Shown here: piece after piece, positions 35,137 to 42,768 of the stretch
How positions within the stretch are numbered: position 1 is the first letter of the stretch
Layout: the number at the start of each line of letters is the position of its first letter
Assembly (NCBI RefSeq): GCF_015291725.1
Contig: NZ_CP030038.1
Location: forward strand, 1,229,001-1,293,000
Source of the DNA: Bradyrhizobium sp. CCBAU 51765
GTDB taxonomy: Bacteria > Pseudomonadota > Alphaproteobacteria > Rhizobiales > Xanthobacteraceae
Length of the DNA: 64,000 nucleotides
Direction: 5' to 3'
The notes under the pieces: model-generated
The model's input: only the letters and a program-made list of their open reading frames with translations
Told to the model about the DNA's origin: nothing
The model's database searches: none
Made by a program: the position numbers and the translations under genes

Positions 35137-35532
35137 CTACTGCTTGATCTTCCCGTCCTTGTCGTATTGGGCGAGGAAGGCCCAGAGATTGTTGATCTCG
35201 GTTTCGTTCTTGATGCCGGCGAACGCCATCTTGGTGCCGGGAATCTTGGCCTTGGGGTCCTTGATATATTCCTTGAACGTGGCCTCATCCCAGGTGATGC
35301 CGGAATTCTTGTTCGCGTCCGAGTAATTGTAGTCCGGCGCGGTTCCCGACTTGCGGCCGTTGAGGCCGTTGAGCTCGGGGCCGACCTTGTTCTTGGCGCC
35401 TTCGCCGATCGCGTGGCAGGCCAGGCATTTGTTGAACGACGTCTTGCCGGCCGCGACATCCTGCGCCATCGCGGCAGGTGCGGTGGCAATCACGGTGAGG
35501 ATCGTCAGTGCGCCAAAAGTCAGTTTTGTCAT
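35137..35532 (-). CDS. Soluble c-type cytochrome (class I)
   Basis: A 131-residue periplasmic electron carrier. Signal peptide 1-24 (ends AMAQ), haem site C36-x-x-C39-H40 (CLACH), and axial Met102 in GTKMAF. The fold is like mitochondrial cytochrome c and the cytochrome c550/c2 group of Rhizobiales. The frame is open for much longer upstream on this strand, but only this part is the gene; the ATG at 35532 begins the signal peptide. It is divergent from glcD with about 260 bp between. Confidence 0.93.
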   Translation of the reverse strand: MTKLTFGALTILTVIATAPAAMAQDVAAGKTSFNKCLACHAIGEGAKNKVGPELNGLNGRKSGTAPDYNYSDANKNSGITWDEATFKEYIKDPKAKIPGTKMAFAGIKNETEINNLWAFLAQYDKDGKIKQ

Positions 35533-35793
35533 CGGGTGCTCTTCGTCTCTTCCCTGGTGGGTCTGGTCAGTCTCTTGCCTGATCGACAATCGCCGGCCCG
35601 CCGCTTTTGGCAGGCCTGCTCGGCTTGGACAAGCCATCAAACCATGACAGGTTTCACGATTTCCTACTTGTCCCAGAGCGAACTCGCGGAACATCGTCGA
35701 TCCGACTTTCGGATGGCCTACCCAAGCAGACGCGGACGTGATTGATTTGCCGCGACAAATTTGATCGTGAGCGATGAGCCGGAAGGATATGTC

Positions 35794-37287
35794 ATGACCA
35801 TCATGATGCCTGCGAGCGACCAGGCGGTGCTCGCGCGCCGCGCGGAGATCATTGCTGCGTTGCGCGCAATCGTCCCCGGTGAGGGCGTGATCGACAGCGC
35901 AGCCGAGATGCGGGCGTATGAATCCGACGGGCTGACCGCCTACCGCCAGCCGCCGATGGTCGTGGTGCTGCCCGATACGACCGAGCAGGTCTCGCTCGTC
36001 CTGAAATATTGTGCTGCGCAAGGCATCAAGGTGGTGCCGCGCGGCTCCGGTACGTCGCTGTCCGGCGGCGCGCTGCCGCTCGAAGACGGCGTGCTGCTGG
36101 GGCTCGGCAAGTTCAAGCGTATTCGCGAGATCGATTTCGACAATCGTGTCGTCGTCACCGAGCCCGGCGTCACCAACCTTGCGATCAGCCAGGCGGTCGC
36201 GCATGCCGGCTTCTACTATGCGCCCGATCCGTCCTCGCAGATCGCCTGCTCGATCGGCGGCAATGTCGCCGAGAATTCCGGCGGCGTGCATTGCCTGAAA
36301 TACGGCATGACCACCAACAACGTGCTTGGTTGCGAGATCGTGCTGATGAGCGGCGAGATATTGCGCATCGGCGGCAAGTCGGCGGAGAACGCAGGCTACG
36401 ATCTGATGGGCGTCATCACCGGCTCGGAAGGCCTGCTCGGCGTCATCACCGAGATCACGGTGCGCATCCTGCAGAAGCCGGAGACGGCGCGCGCGCTGAT
36501 GGTCGGGTTTGCAGAGGTCGAGGCGGCCGGCGAATGCGTGGCGCGCATCATCGGTGCCGGCATCATTCCGGGCGGCATGGAGATGATGGACAAGCCCGCG
36601 ATCCACGCCGCCGAGGCCTTCGTCCATGCCGGCTATCCGCTCGACGTCGAGGCGCTTCTGATCATCGAGCTCGACGGTCCCAAGATCGAGGTCGACGAGC
36701 TGATCACGCGGGTCGAGACCATCGCCAATGCCTGCGGCTCGACCACGTGCCAGATCTCGACCTCGGAGGCCGAGCGCAATTTGTTCTGGGCCGGCCGCAA
36801 GGCCGCGTTTCCGGCGGTGGGCCGCATCTCGCCGGACTATCTCTGCATGGACGGCACGATCCCGCGCGGCGCGCTGCCGAAGGCGCTGGCGCGCATCCGC
36901 GAGCTCTCGGAGAAGTACCAGCTCGGCTGCGCCAACGTCTTCCATGCCGGCGACGGCAATCTGCACCCCTTGATTCTCTACGATGCCAACAAGCCCGGCG
37001 AGATCGAGCGTGCCGAAGCGTTCGGGGCCGACATCCTGCGCGCCTGCGTCGAGTTCGGCGGCGTGCTCACCGGCGAGCACGGCGTCGGCATCGAGAAGCG
37101 CGACCTCATGCCCGAGATGTTTTCCGAGATCGACCTCAACCAGCAGCAGCGGCTGAAATGCGCCTTCGATGCGCAGGGCCTGCTCAATCCCGGAAAGGTG
37201 TTTCCGACCCTGCACCGCTGCGCCGAGCTTGGCCGCATGCATGTCCATGCGGGCAAGCTGGCGTTCCCGGATATTCCGCGGTTCTAG
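35794..37287 (+). CDS. glcD: Glycolate oxidase FAD-linked subunit GlcD
   Basis: A 497-residue subunit that oxidises glycolate (or D-lactate-like 2-hydroxyacids) to glyoxylate with FAD. The FAD-binding type 4 domain spans about 45-220, including RGSGTSLSGGALP (about 86-98). The C-terminal FAD-oxidase domain carries NVFHAGDGNLHPL near 385 and TGEHGVGIEKRDLM near 426. GGAAGG precedes the ATG at 35794; an earlier in-frame TTG at 35761 is rejected. Its partners GlcE and GlcF lie 690 bp downstream, past an opposed gene. Confidence 0.95.
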   Translation: MTIMMPASDQAVLARRAEIIAALRAIVPGEGVIDSAAEMRAYESDGLTAYRQPPMVVVLPDTTEQVSLVLKYCAAQGIKVVPRGSGTSLSGGALPLEDGVLLGLGKFKRIREIDFDNRVVVTEPGVTNLAISQAVAHAGFYYAPDPSSQIACSIGGNVAENSGGVHCLKYGMTTNNVLGCEIVLMSGEILRIGGKSAENAGYDLMGVITGSEGLLGVITEITVRILQKPETARALMVGFAEVEAAGECVARIIGAGIIPGGMEMMDKPAIHAAEAFVHAGYPLDVEALLIIELDGPKIEVDELITRVETIANACGSTTCQISTSEAERNLFWAGRKAAFPAVGRISPDYLCMDGTIPRGALPKALARIRELSEKYQLGCANVFHAGDGNLHPLILYDANKPGEIERAEAFGADILRACVEFGGVLTGEHGVGIEKRDLMPEMFSEIDLNQQQRLKCAFDAQGLLNPGKVFPTLHRCAELGRMHVHAGKLAFPDIPRF

Positions 37288-37410
37288 GTCCGCAGTGACG
37301 GTGCACCCTCTCCCCCTGCGGGGAGAGGCCGACGCGCGTAGCGCGGCGGGTCAGCGACTATCTCTCCGCGCCACCTTCTCCCACAACAAGGGAAGAAGGA
37401 AGAAGAGCCC

Positions 37411-37746
37411 TCACAGCAATCCGTATTGCGCCCGCTCGCGCTTCGCCAGGAGCGGCAGGGCTTCACCGGCGATGAAGGCCTTGAAATGCGCACTCTCCTG
37501 ATGCGCCTTGAAAGCGGCCTCGTCGCGGAACAATTCGTAGAACAGGAACTGGGCCGGATTGTCCTTGCCGCGCGAGATCAGGAACAGCTTGACGCCGTCC
37601 TCGCGCTGCGCGTCCGGCAGGAAGCGGTCGAGAATCCCTGCGACCTTGTCGGCCTCGCCGGGCTTTGCCTCCCATTGCGCGACGACGAGCAAGCCGCCGC
37701 CGTCGACGGCGTCGCTGAGGGATTTCTGCGTGGCATAATGGTTCAT
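37411..37746 (-). CDS. ABM-domain putative quinol monooxygenase
   Basis: A 111-residue ferredoxin-like dimeric protein (antibiotic biosynthesis monooxygenase domain, YgiN type). LLVVAQWEAKPGEADKVAGI (about 19-38) and the FLFYELFRDEAAFKAHQES segment (about 68-86, with the family Tyr/Phe and His-Glu) mark the family. GGAGGAAG before the ATG at 37746 is a strong start. It lies between glcD and glcE on the opposite strand, so it is not co-transcribed with them. A role in quinol or dicarbonyl oxidation is likely but not proven. Confidence 0.88.
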   Translation of the reverse strand: MNHYATQKSLSDAVDGGGLLVVAQWEAKPGEADKVAGILDRFLPDAQREDGVKLFLISRGKDNPAQFLFYELFRDEAAFKAHQESAHFKAFIAGEALPLLAKRERAQYGLL

Positions 37747-37977
37747 GGGTCTTCCTCCTCGCTGCAGGACTTCAGTCTCGATCGCGATCGGTGTGAGCTT
37801 GTAGCGAGCGCCGGTCCGATTTGGTTCGCCGGTCATCGAAGTGTCGATGTCGTGAACGCTTCGATGATGACCGAAACGTTGCGGAGGTCCGGTGGAGGTC
37901 CCGAGCGCGCCGGCCATGGGCGTCCGGCGTCACGCCCCATTTGATTTTGGCGGCGAATTTCGCTACCGCCTTTTCCC

Positions 37978-39216
37978 GTGGACACGCTTAAAGTCAGAGA
38001 CGCCAAGGACGTTGAAGAGGTGGTGCGCGCGGCGATTGCCAATGAGCAGCCGCTCGAGATCATCGGCCATGGCTCCAAGCGCAGCATTGGCCACGCGATG
38101 GCGACCAACGCCGTGCTCGACGTCTCCGCGCTGAACGCCGTCACCTCCTACGAGCCCAACGAGCTGATCATCACCCTCCAGGCCGGGGCGCCGGTCGGCG
38201 ACGTGCTGTCCCTGATCGATGCCAAGAACCAGCAATTCGCCTTCGAGCCTGTCAACACCGCGCCCCTGCTCGGCACACCGGCCGTCGGCACCATCGGCGG
38301 CATGATCGCGGCCGGGCTCGCCGGGCCGCGGCGCATCCGGGCGGGCGGGGCGCGCGACCATCTGCTCGGGGCGCACGCCGTCTCGGGTTTCGGCGACAGC
38401 TTCAAGACCGGCGGCAAGGTGGTGAAGAACGTCACCGGCTACGACCTCTGCAAGCTGCTGGCGGGGTCCTGGGGCACGCTGTCGGTGATGACGGAGGTCA
38501 CGCTCAAGGTCATGCCGAAGCCGGAAGCCGAGCGGACGCTGCTGCTGCGCGGGCTGGAGGATGCCGCCGCCAACAAGGCCATGACCGCGGCGCTTGGCTC
38601 GCCCTTCGATGTCTCCGGTGCCGCGCATCTGCCGAAATCGGCATCCCGGGCCGGGACCGAGGGGATTGGCGACATCGCAGGCCAGGGGGAGGCGCTGACC
38701 GTGCTGCGGCTCGAGGGCATCACCGCCTCCGCCGCGCACCGCGCCGGATCGCTGCGCGAATTGCTGGCGCCGTTCGGAACCGCGACGCTAGTCGAGGATG
38801 GGGCATCTGCGGCGCTGTGGGCCGCGATCCGCGATGTGCTGCCGTTTGCGGCCGGCGGCGCGCGCGGCGCCTGGCCGGTGTGGCGGATCGTCTGTCCGCC
38901 GGCCTCGGGCGCGGCACTCGGCACGCAATTGGTACGCGAGACCGGGGGCGATTTGATCTACGACTGGGGCGGCGGGCTGATCTGGGCGGCAGTGCCACCG
39001 AAGCCGGACGCGCATGCCCCGGCCGTGCGCGGGCGTACGAACGCGGTCGGTGGCCACGCCACGCTGATCCGGGCGGCCGAGGATGTCAGGCGCACGATCG
39101 ACGTGTTCCAGCCGCAAGAGCCCGGCATTGCCGCGCTGAGCGAGAGGGTGCGTGCCAGCTTCGATCCGAAGACCATTCTCAACCGGGGACGCCTGACGCG
39201 AGGCGCTGCGTCATGA
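37978..39216 (+). CDS. glcE: Glycolate oxidase FAD-binding subunit GlcE
   Basis: A 412-residue second flavoprotein-like subunit. The N-terminal FAD-binding type 4 fold includes IIGHGSKRSIGHA (about 28-40), PLLGTPAVGTIGGMIAAGLA (about 97-116) and GGKVVKNVTGYDLCKL (about 143-158). The C-terminal half is weaker, as usual in GlcE. The start is a GTG without a clear ribosome site. Its end overlaps the glcF start as ATGA, so the two are translationally coupled. Together with GlcD and GlcF it makes the membrane-associated enzyme. Confidence 0.93.
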   Translation: MDTLKVRDAKDVEEVVRAAIANEQPLEIIGHGSKRSIGHAMATNAVLDVSALNAVTSYEPNELIITLQAGAPVGDVLSLIDAKNQQFAFEPVNTAPLLGTPAVGTIGGMIAAGLAGPRRIRAGGARDHLLGAHAVSGFGDSFKTGGKVVKNVTGYDLCKLLAGSWGTLSVMTEVTLKVMPKPEAERTLLLRGLEDAAANKAMTAALGSPFDVSGAAHLPKSASRAGTEGIGDIAGQGEALTVLRLEGITASAAHRAGSLRELLAPFGTATLVEDGASAALWAAIRDVLPFAAGGARGAWPVWRIVCPPASGAALGTQLVRETGGDLIYDWGGGLIWAAVPPKPDAHAPAVRGRTNAVGGHATLIRAAEDVRRTIDVFQPQEPGIAALSERVRASFDPKTILNRGRLTRGAAS

Positions 39217-40535
39217 AGACCGAATTCTCGCTCGCGCAACTCGCCGACCCCGACATCGCGGAAGCCGACAAGATCCTGCGTGCCTGCGTCCATTGCGGCT
39301 TCTGCACCGCAACCTGTCCGACCTATGTGCTGCTCGGCGACGAGCTCGATAGCCCGCGCGGCCGCATCTACCTGATCAAGGAGATGCTGGAGAAGGACCA
39401 GGCGCCGACGGCCGAGGTGGTCAAGCATATCGACCGCTGCCTGTCGTGCCTTGCCTGCATGACGACCTGCCCCTCGGGCGTGAACTACATGCACCTCGTC
39501 GACCAGGCCCGGGTCAGGATCGAGCAGCGCTATCAGCGGCCGCTGCCCGAGCGGCTGCTGCGTCAGGTGCTGGCCTTCGTCCTGCCGGACCCGCAGCGCT
39601 TCCGCATCAGCATGTGGCTGGCGCGGCTGGCGCGTCCGCTGAGCGTCCTGCTGCCGACGCCCCGGCCTTCGGCGACGCCCGGATTGGTCCAGCGCATCAA
39701 GGCGATGCTGGCGCTGGCGCCGAACCAATTGCCGCCGGCCGGGCCCGCCGCGGGCAGCGTATTCGCGGCGCTGGGCAAGAAGCGCGGGCGTGTAGCGCTC
39801 CTCCAGGGCTGCGCCCAGCAGGTGCTGGCGCCACGCATCAACCAGGCCGCCATCAGCCTCCTCACCCGTCACGGCATCGAGGTGGTCCTTGTCCGGGACG
39901 AGCAGTGCTGTGGCGCGCTGACCCATCACCTTGGCAACGACCGGGATGCGCTGGCGCGAGCTCGCGCCAACGTCGCGGCGTGGCGCAAGGAAGCGGCCGG
40001 CGAGGGGCTCGACGCCATCCTGGTGACGACCTCCGGCTGCGGCACGGTCGTGAAGGACTATGGCTATCTCCTGCGCGAGGACTCCGCGTTCGCGGCCGAT
40101 GCGGCGAAGGTGTCGGCGCTCGCCAAGGACATCACCGAATACGTCGCCGGCCTCGAACTCGCGGCGACTGCGAGACAGGACGACATCGTCGTCGCCTATC
40201 ACTCCGCGTGTTCGTTGCAGCACGGGCAGAAAATCACGGGCCTTCCGAAAGAATTGCTTTCCAAGAATGGATTCGTGGTGAAAGATGTGCCCGAGAGTCA
40301 TTTGTGTTGCGGTTCGGCGGGGACCTACAACATTCTCCAGCCCGAGCTTGCGGGCCGGTTGCGCGACCGCAAGGTCGCCAACATCGCAAGCGTCAAGCCG
40401 GACATGATTGCCGCGGGCAATATCGGCTGCATGGTGCAGATTGCCAGTGGCACGTCAGTTCCGGTCGTACACACGATTGAGCTTCTCGATTGGGCTACGG
40501 GCGGGTCGCGGCCGACATCGAATGCACAAGCTTGA
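39213..40535 (+). CDS. glcF: Glycolate oxidase iron-sulfur subunit GlcF
   Basis: A 440-residue protein that passes electrons from GlcDE to the quinone pool. It holds two 4Fe-4S clusters, C25-x2-C28-x2-C31-x3-C35 and C76-x2-C79-x2-C82-x3-C86, and two CCG domains (EQCCGAL near 231 and HLCCGSAG near 366). A longer upstream frame exists but the ATG at 39213 is fixed by the ATGA overlap with glcE. Confidence 0.95.
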   Translation: MKTEFSLAQLADPDIAEADKILRACVHCGFCTATCPTYVLLGDELDSPRGRIYLIKEMLEKDQAPTAEVVKHIDRCLSCLACMTTCPSGVNYMHLVDQARVRIEQRYQRPLPERLLRQVLAFVLPDPQRFRISMWLARLARPLSVLLPTPRPSATPGLVQRIKAMLALAPNQLPPAGPAAGSVFAALGKKRGRVALLQGCAQQVLAPRINQAAISLLTRHGIEVVLVRDEQCCGALTHHLGNDRDALARARANVAAWRKEAAGEGLDAILVTTSGCGTVVKDYGYLLREDSAFAADAAKVSALAKDITEYVAGLELAATARQDDIVVAYHSACSLQHGQKITGLPKELLSKNGFVVKDVPESHLCCGSAGTYNILQPELAGRLRDRKVANIASVKPDMIAAGNIGCMVQIASGTSVPVVHTIELLDWATGGSRPTSNAQA

Positions 40536-40621
40536 GCTTTCAAGGGCTCGAGCTTTTGTCCGAAGGTGACGGCAGAACGACGCCCGATCGACCATTGTTC
40601 GGCGGCAACAGGAGGACCACG

Positions 40622-41020
40622 ATGGCGAAAGCGAAGAAGAAGAAAAGCAAGAAGGCCAAGAAAGCGAAGAAGGCCGTAGCAGCGAGGAAGACCGCAAAGA
40701 AGGCAGCCAAGAAGTCCGCAAGAAAGTCTGCCAAAAAGACTGCGAAGAAAACTGCAAAGAAAGCTGCGAAGAAGTCTGCCAAGAAGGCAGCCCCGAAGAA
40801 AGCCGCCAAGAAAGCCGCCAAGAAGGCTGCAGCGAAGTCGGCCAAGAAGGCCGCTCCCAAGAAGGCCGCAAAGAAAGCGGCACCGAAGAAGGCGAAGGCA
40901 GCTCCTGCTCCGAAGCCGTCGGCACCGGTGGAAGCTCCGGCTCCCGAGCCTGCCTCCGAGACAAGCTGGGCGATGCCTTCGTCTTCTGCGGAACCCGCGC
41001 CGGCAGAGGGGCAGGGGTAA
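40622..41020 (+). CDS. Histone H1-like lysine-rich DNA-binding protein
   Basis: A 132-residue nucleoid protein. Residues about 1-95 are almost only Lys, Ala and a little Arg/Ser in repeated KKAAKK, KKTAKK and KKAAPKK units, like the tail of eukaryotic H1 and the bacterial Hc1/BpH1/AlgP type. A proline/glutamate/serine-rich acidic tail follows (about 96-132). AGGAGG precedes the ATG. It probably binds and condenses DNA. It is downstream of glcF by 86 bp and ends ahead of a strong terminator. Confidence 0.85.
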   Translation: MAKAKKKKSKKAKKAKKAVAARKTAKKAAKKSARKSAKKTAKKTAKKAAKKSAKKAAPKKAAKKAAKKAAAKSAKKAAPKKAAKKAAPKKAKAAPAPKPSAPVEAPAPEPASETSWAMPSSSAEPAPAEGQG

Positions 41021-41063
41021 GCCCGGCCGCTCCCTGGCTCTTGAAGCGATCTGCAATCAGAAG

Positions 41064-41093
41064 GGCCGCGGCGCCGGGCGCTGCGGCCTTTTT
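41064..41093 (+). terminator. Strong rho-independent terminator
   Basis: GGCCGCGGCGC and GCGCTGCGGCC form an 11-bp stem with one G-U pair and a CGG loop, followed by TTTTT. It closes the glcEF/histone-like transcription unit. Confidence 0.85.
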
Positions 41094-41094
41094 G

Positions 41095-41421
41095 CATCGT
41101 CGCAAGCTGATTCAGTCTCAGCCGTTTGCCGCGCCTGTCTGATTCGTGGCCTGGGCGTCACCCAGCCGAAGACCCCCGGACTTACACGGGCTTCCTGTGC
41201 ACTTTGGAATGAGAAAAATGTGATCGAGAAGCAACACAGGCGGACAACCTTTCGTGAATTGGTCAAAACGCCTAAAAAGTCGGCAGATGCCCGCGCTTTT
41301 TGCTTCACGGTTTCTATCCGCCAATCCAGATTGTCGCAGTAATGAATTTGCAATCAGGTCGAGCGCCCCGGGGGGCTTCCGGGATCCGACTGGGGTTTAA
41401 GAACTGGTGATGGGGATCGAA
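41095..41421. other. Upstream region of the porin gene
   Basis: 327 bp without a gene. The AT-richest part (near 41210-41250 and 41290-41350) is the likely promoter and 5' leader of the porin. No riboswitch, tRNA or small protein was recognised. Confidence 0.4.
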
Positions 41422-42456
41422 ATGAAAAAAGTGGCTTTGTTGGCAACGGCGCTGGCATTGATGACGACGGGTTCGGCTTTTGCGGCAGACTTGCGCGTCA
41501 AGGCGCTGAAGGCCCCGCCGCCCCCGGCCTTCGATCCGTGGGATGTCGCTTTCGGTGCCGGTATCACGAACGATTACATCTTCCGTGGTATTACCCAGTC
41601 GAACCACAACCCGTCGGTCACGGCCTATTTCGAGCCGCGCTACAACGTCAACAAGGACCTCCAGCTCTATATCGGTACGGCCGCTGCGAGCATCTCGTTC
41701 CCGAACCGCGCTGCGGCAGAAGTCGACATCTACGGCGGTATCCGCCCGACCTTCGGCATGTTCGCCTTCGACTTCGGTGTCTGGGGCTACCTCTATCCGG
41801 GCGGAAGCTGCTTCGGTTCGCAGGGCACCCTCGCGCAGGGCAATTGCGGTACCTCCCTGGATAACTCCCAGGGCGCGATCGGCCTTCCGATCAACGGCAA
41901 CTTCGCCAAGAAGGACGCGAGCTTCTTCGAAGCCTATGCCAAGCTGAACGTCGCCATCAACGACCAGTGGACGGTCGGCTTCAACGAGTACTATTCGCCG
42001 AACTTCCTGAACCTCGGCGCCTGGGGCAACTACGCCTCGGTCACGGCCAAGTGGACTGCGCCGAGCACGACTTTCGGCGCCAGTGGCGTCGGCATGTATG
42101 TGTCGGGTGAGTTCGGCCGCCAGTGGCTCGGCACGTCCGACATCTTCTACGGCATCGCAGGCGATCCGGTCTACGCGAACGGCATCAAGGAGCCGAGCTA
42201 CAACACCTGGAACGTCGGTGTCGGCTTCACCTACAAGGTGTTCACGCTCGATCTGCGCTACTATGATACCGATCTGTCGAAGGGTGACTGCAACGCCTTT
42301 ACCAGTGACTTCTCCGCCACCAACTCGAGCCCCGGCTTCGTCACCCCGATCAACGGTGGTGCGAACGCAGCCACGGCTTTCGGCTCTAACTGGTGTAGCG
42401 CTGCTGGCGTCGCCAAGCTCTCCGTCGACCTGACGGCGATGACCAACCTGAAGTAA
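41422..42456 (+). CDS. TorF-family outer-membrane porin-like protein
   Basis: A 344-residue outer-membrane beta-barrel. The signal peptide is at about 1-22 (cut SAFA|ADL). WDVAFGAGITNDYIFRG (about 41-57) is the typical first strand of the TorF/Gcw_chp family, and aromatic-girdled strands follow. Four Cys around 133-146 and 294-327 may make disulfides in loops. GGGGA precedes the ATG at 41422; an ATG at 41410 is less well placed. The family is thought to be a porin or transporter; the substrate is unknown. Confidence 0.88.
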   Translation: MKKVALLATALALMTTGSAFAADLRVKALKAPPPPAFDPWDVAFGAGITNDYIFRGITQSNHNPSVTAYFEPRYNVNKDLQLYIGTAAASISFPNRAAAEVDIYGGIRPTFGMFAFDFGVWGYLYPGGSCFGSQGTLAQGNCGTSLDNSQGAIGLPINGNFAKKDASFFEAYAKLNVAINDQWTVGFNEYYSPNFLNLGAWGNYASVTAKWTAPSTTFGASGVGMYVSGEFGRQWLGTSDIFYGIAGDPVYANGIKEPSYNTWNVGVGFTYKVFTLDLRYYDTDLSKGDCNAFTSDFSATNSSPGFVTPINGGANAATAFGSNWCSAAGVAKLSVDLTAMTNLK

Positions 42457-42481
42457 GTTTCTTTCCGAGACGACTTGGCAA

Positions 42482-42509
42482 GGGCGGCAGGACAACCTGC
42501 CGCCCTTTT
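42482..42509 (+). terminator. Perfect rho-independent terminator
   Basis: GGGCGGCAGG and CCTGCCGCCC form a perfect 10-bp stem with an ACAA loop, then TTTT. It ends the porin transcript 25 bp after the stop. Confidence 0.9.
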
Positions 42510-42646
42510 GCTTTGGGGCTCGTGAGAAGGATGCTCGACCGCTGAGCGAGAGTGCGAAGGGTGGGGCTGAAGACCGGCGCTGACGCCTCGCACTCCGTGA
42601 TTGCGCTTGCAGTGTTGATTTATGGATGTGAACCGCATCTCGTCCT

Positions 42647-42768
42647 CGTGCCCCGGACGCAACGCAGCGCTTCCCCGGCGATGCGAAGCATCGTCCGGTT
42701 CAGCGGTGCGCTGCAGAGCCGGGGGCCCATCCTCCTGAAGTACGACACCTGGGTCCCGACTCTGCGCC
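42647..42768. repeat. Palindromic repeat, GTGCCCCGGACGC family
   Basis: CGTGCCCCGGACGCA at the left and CTGCAGAGCCGGGG, then GGGTCCCGACTCTGCGC at the right, form nested inverted repeats. An inverted relative lies at 47054-47195 (…CTGCGTCCGGGGCACGAG). It abuts the stop of the ABC transporter gene. Confidence 0.55.

Noticed and set aside
35533..37248. Long minus-strand frame upstream of the cytochrome c
   Set aside because: It is the antisense of glcD, has an Arg/Asp/His-rich composition of a shadow frame, and the cytochrome has a proper signal peptide at 35532.
40622..40910. Tandem DNA repeat as a CRISPR-like array
   Set aside because: Repeats are short coding units (Lys-Ala) within one open frame, with no spacers.
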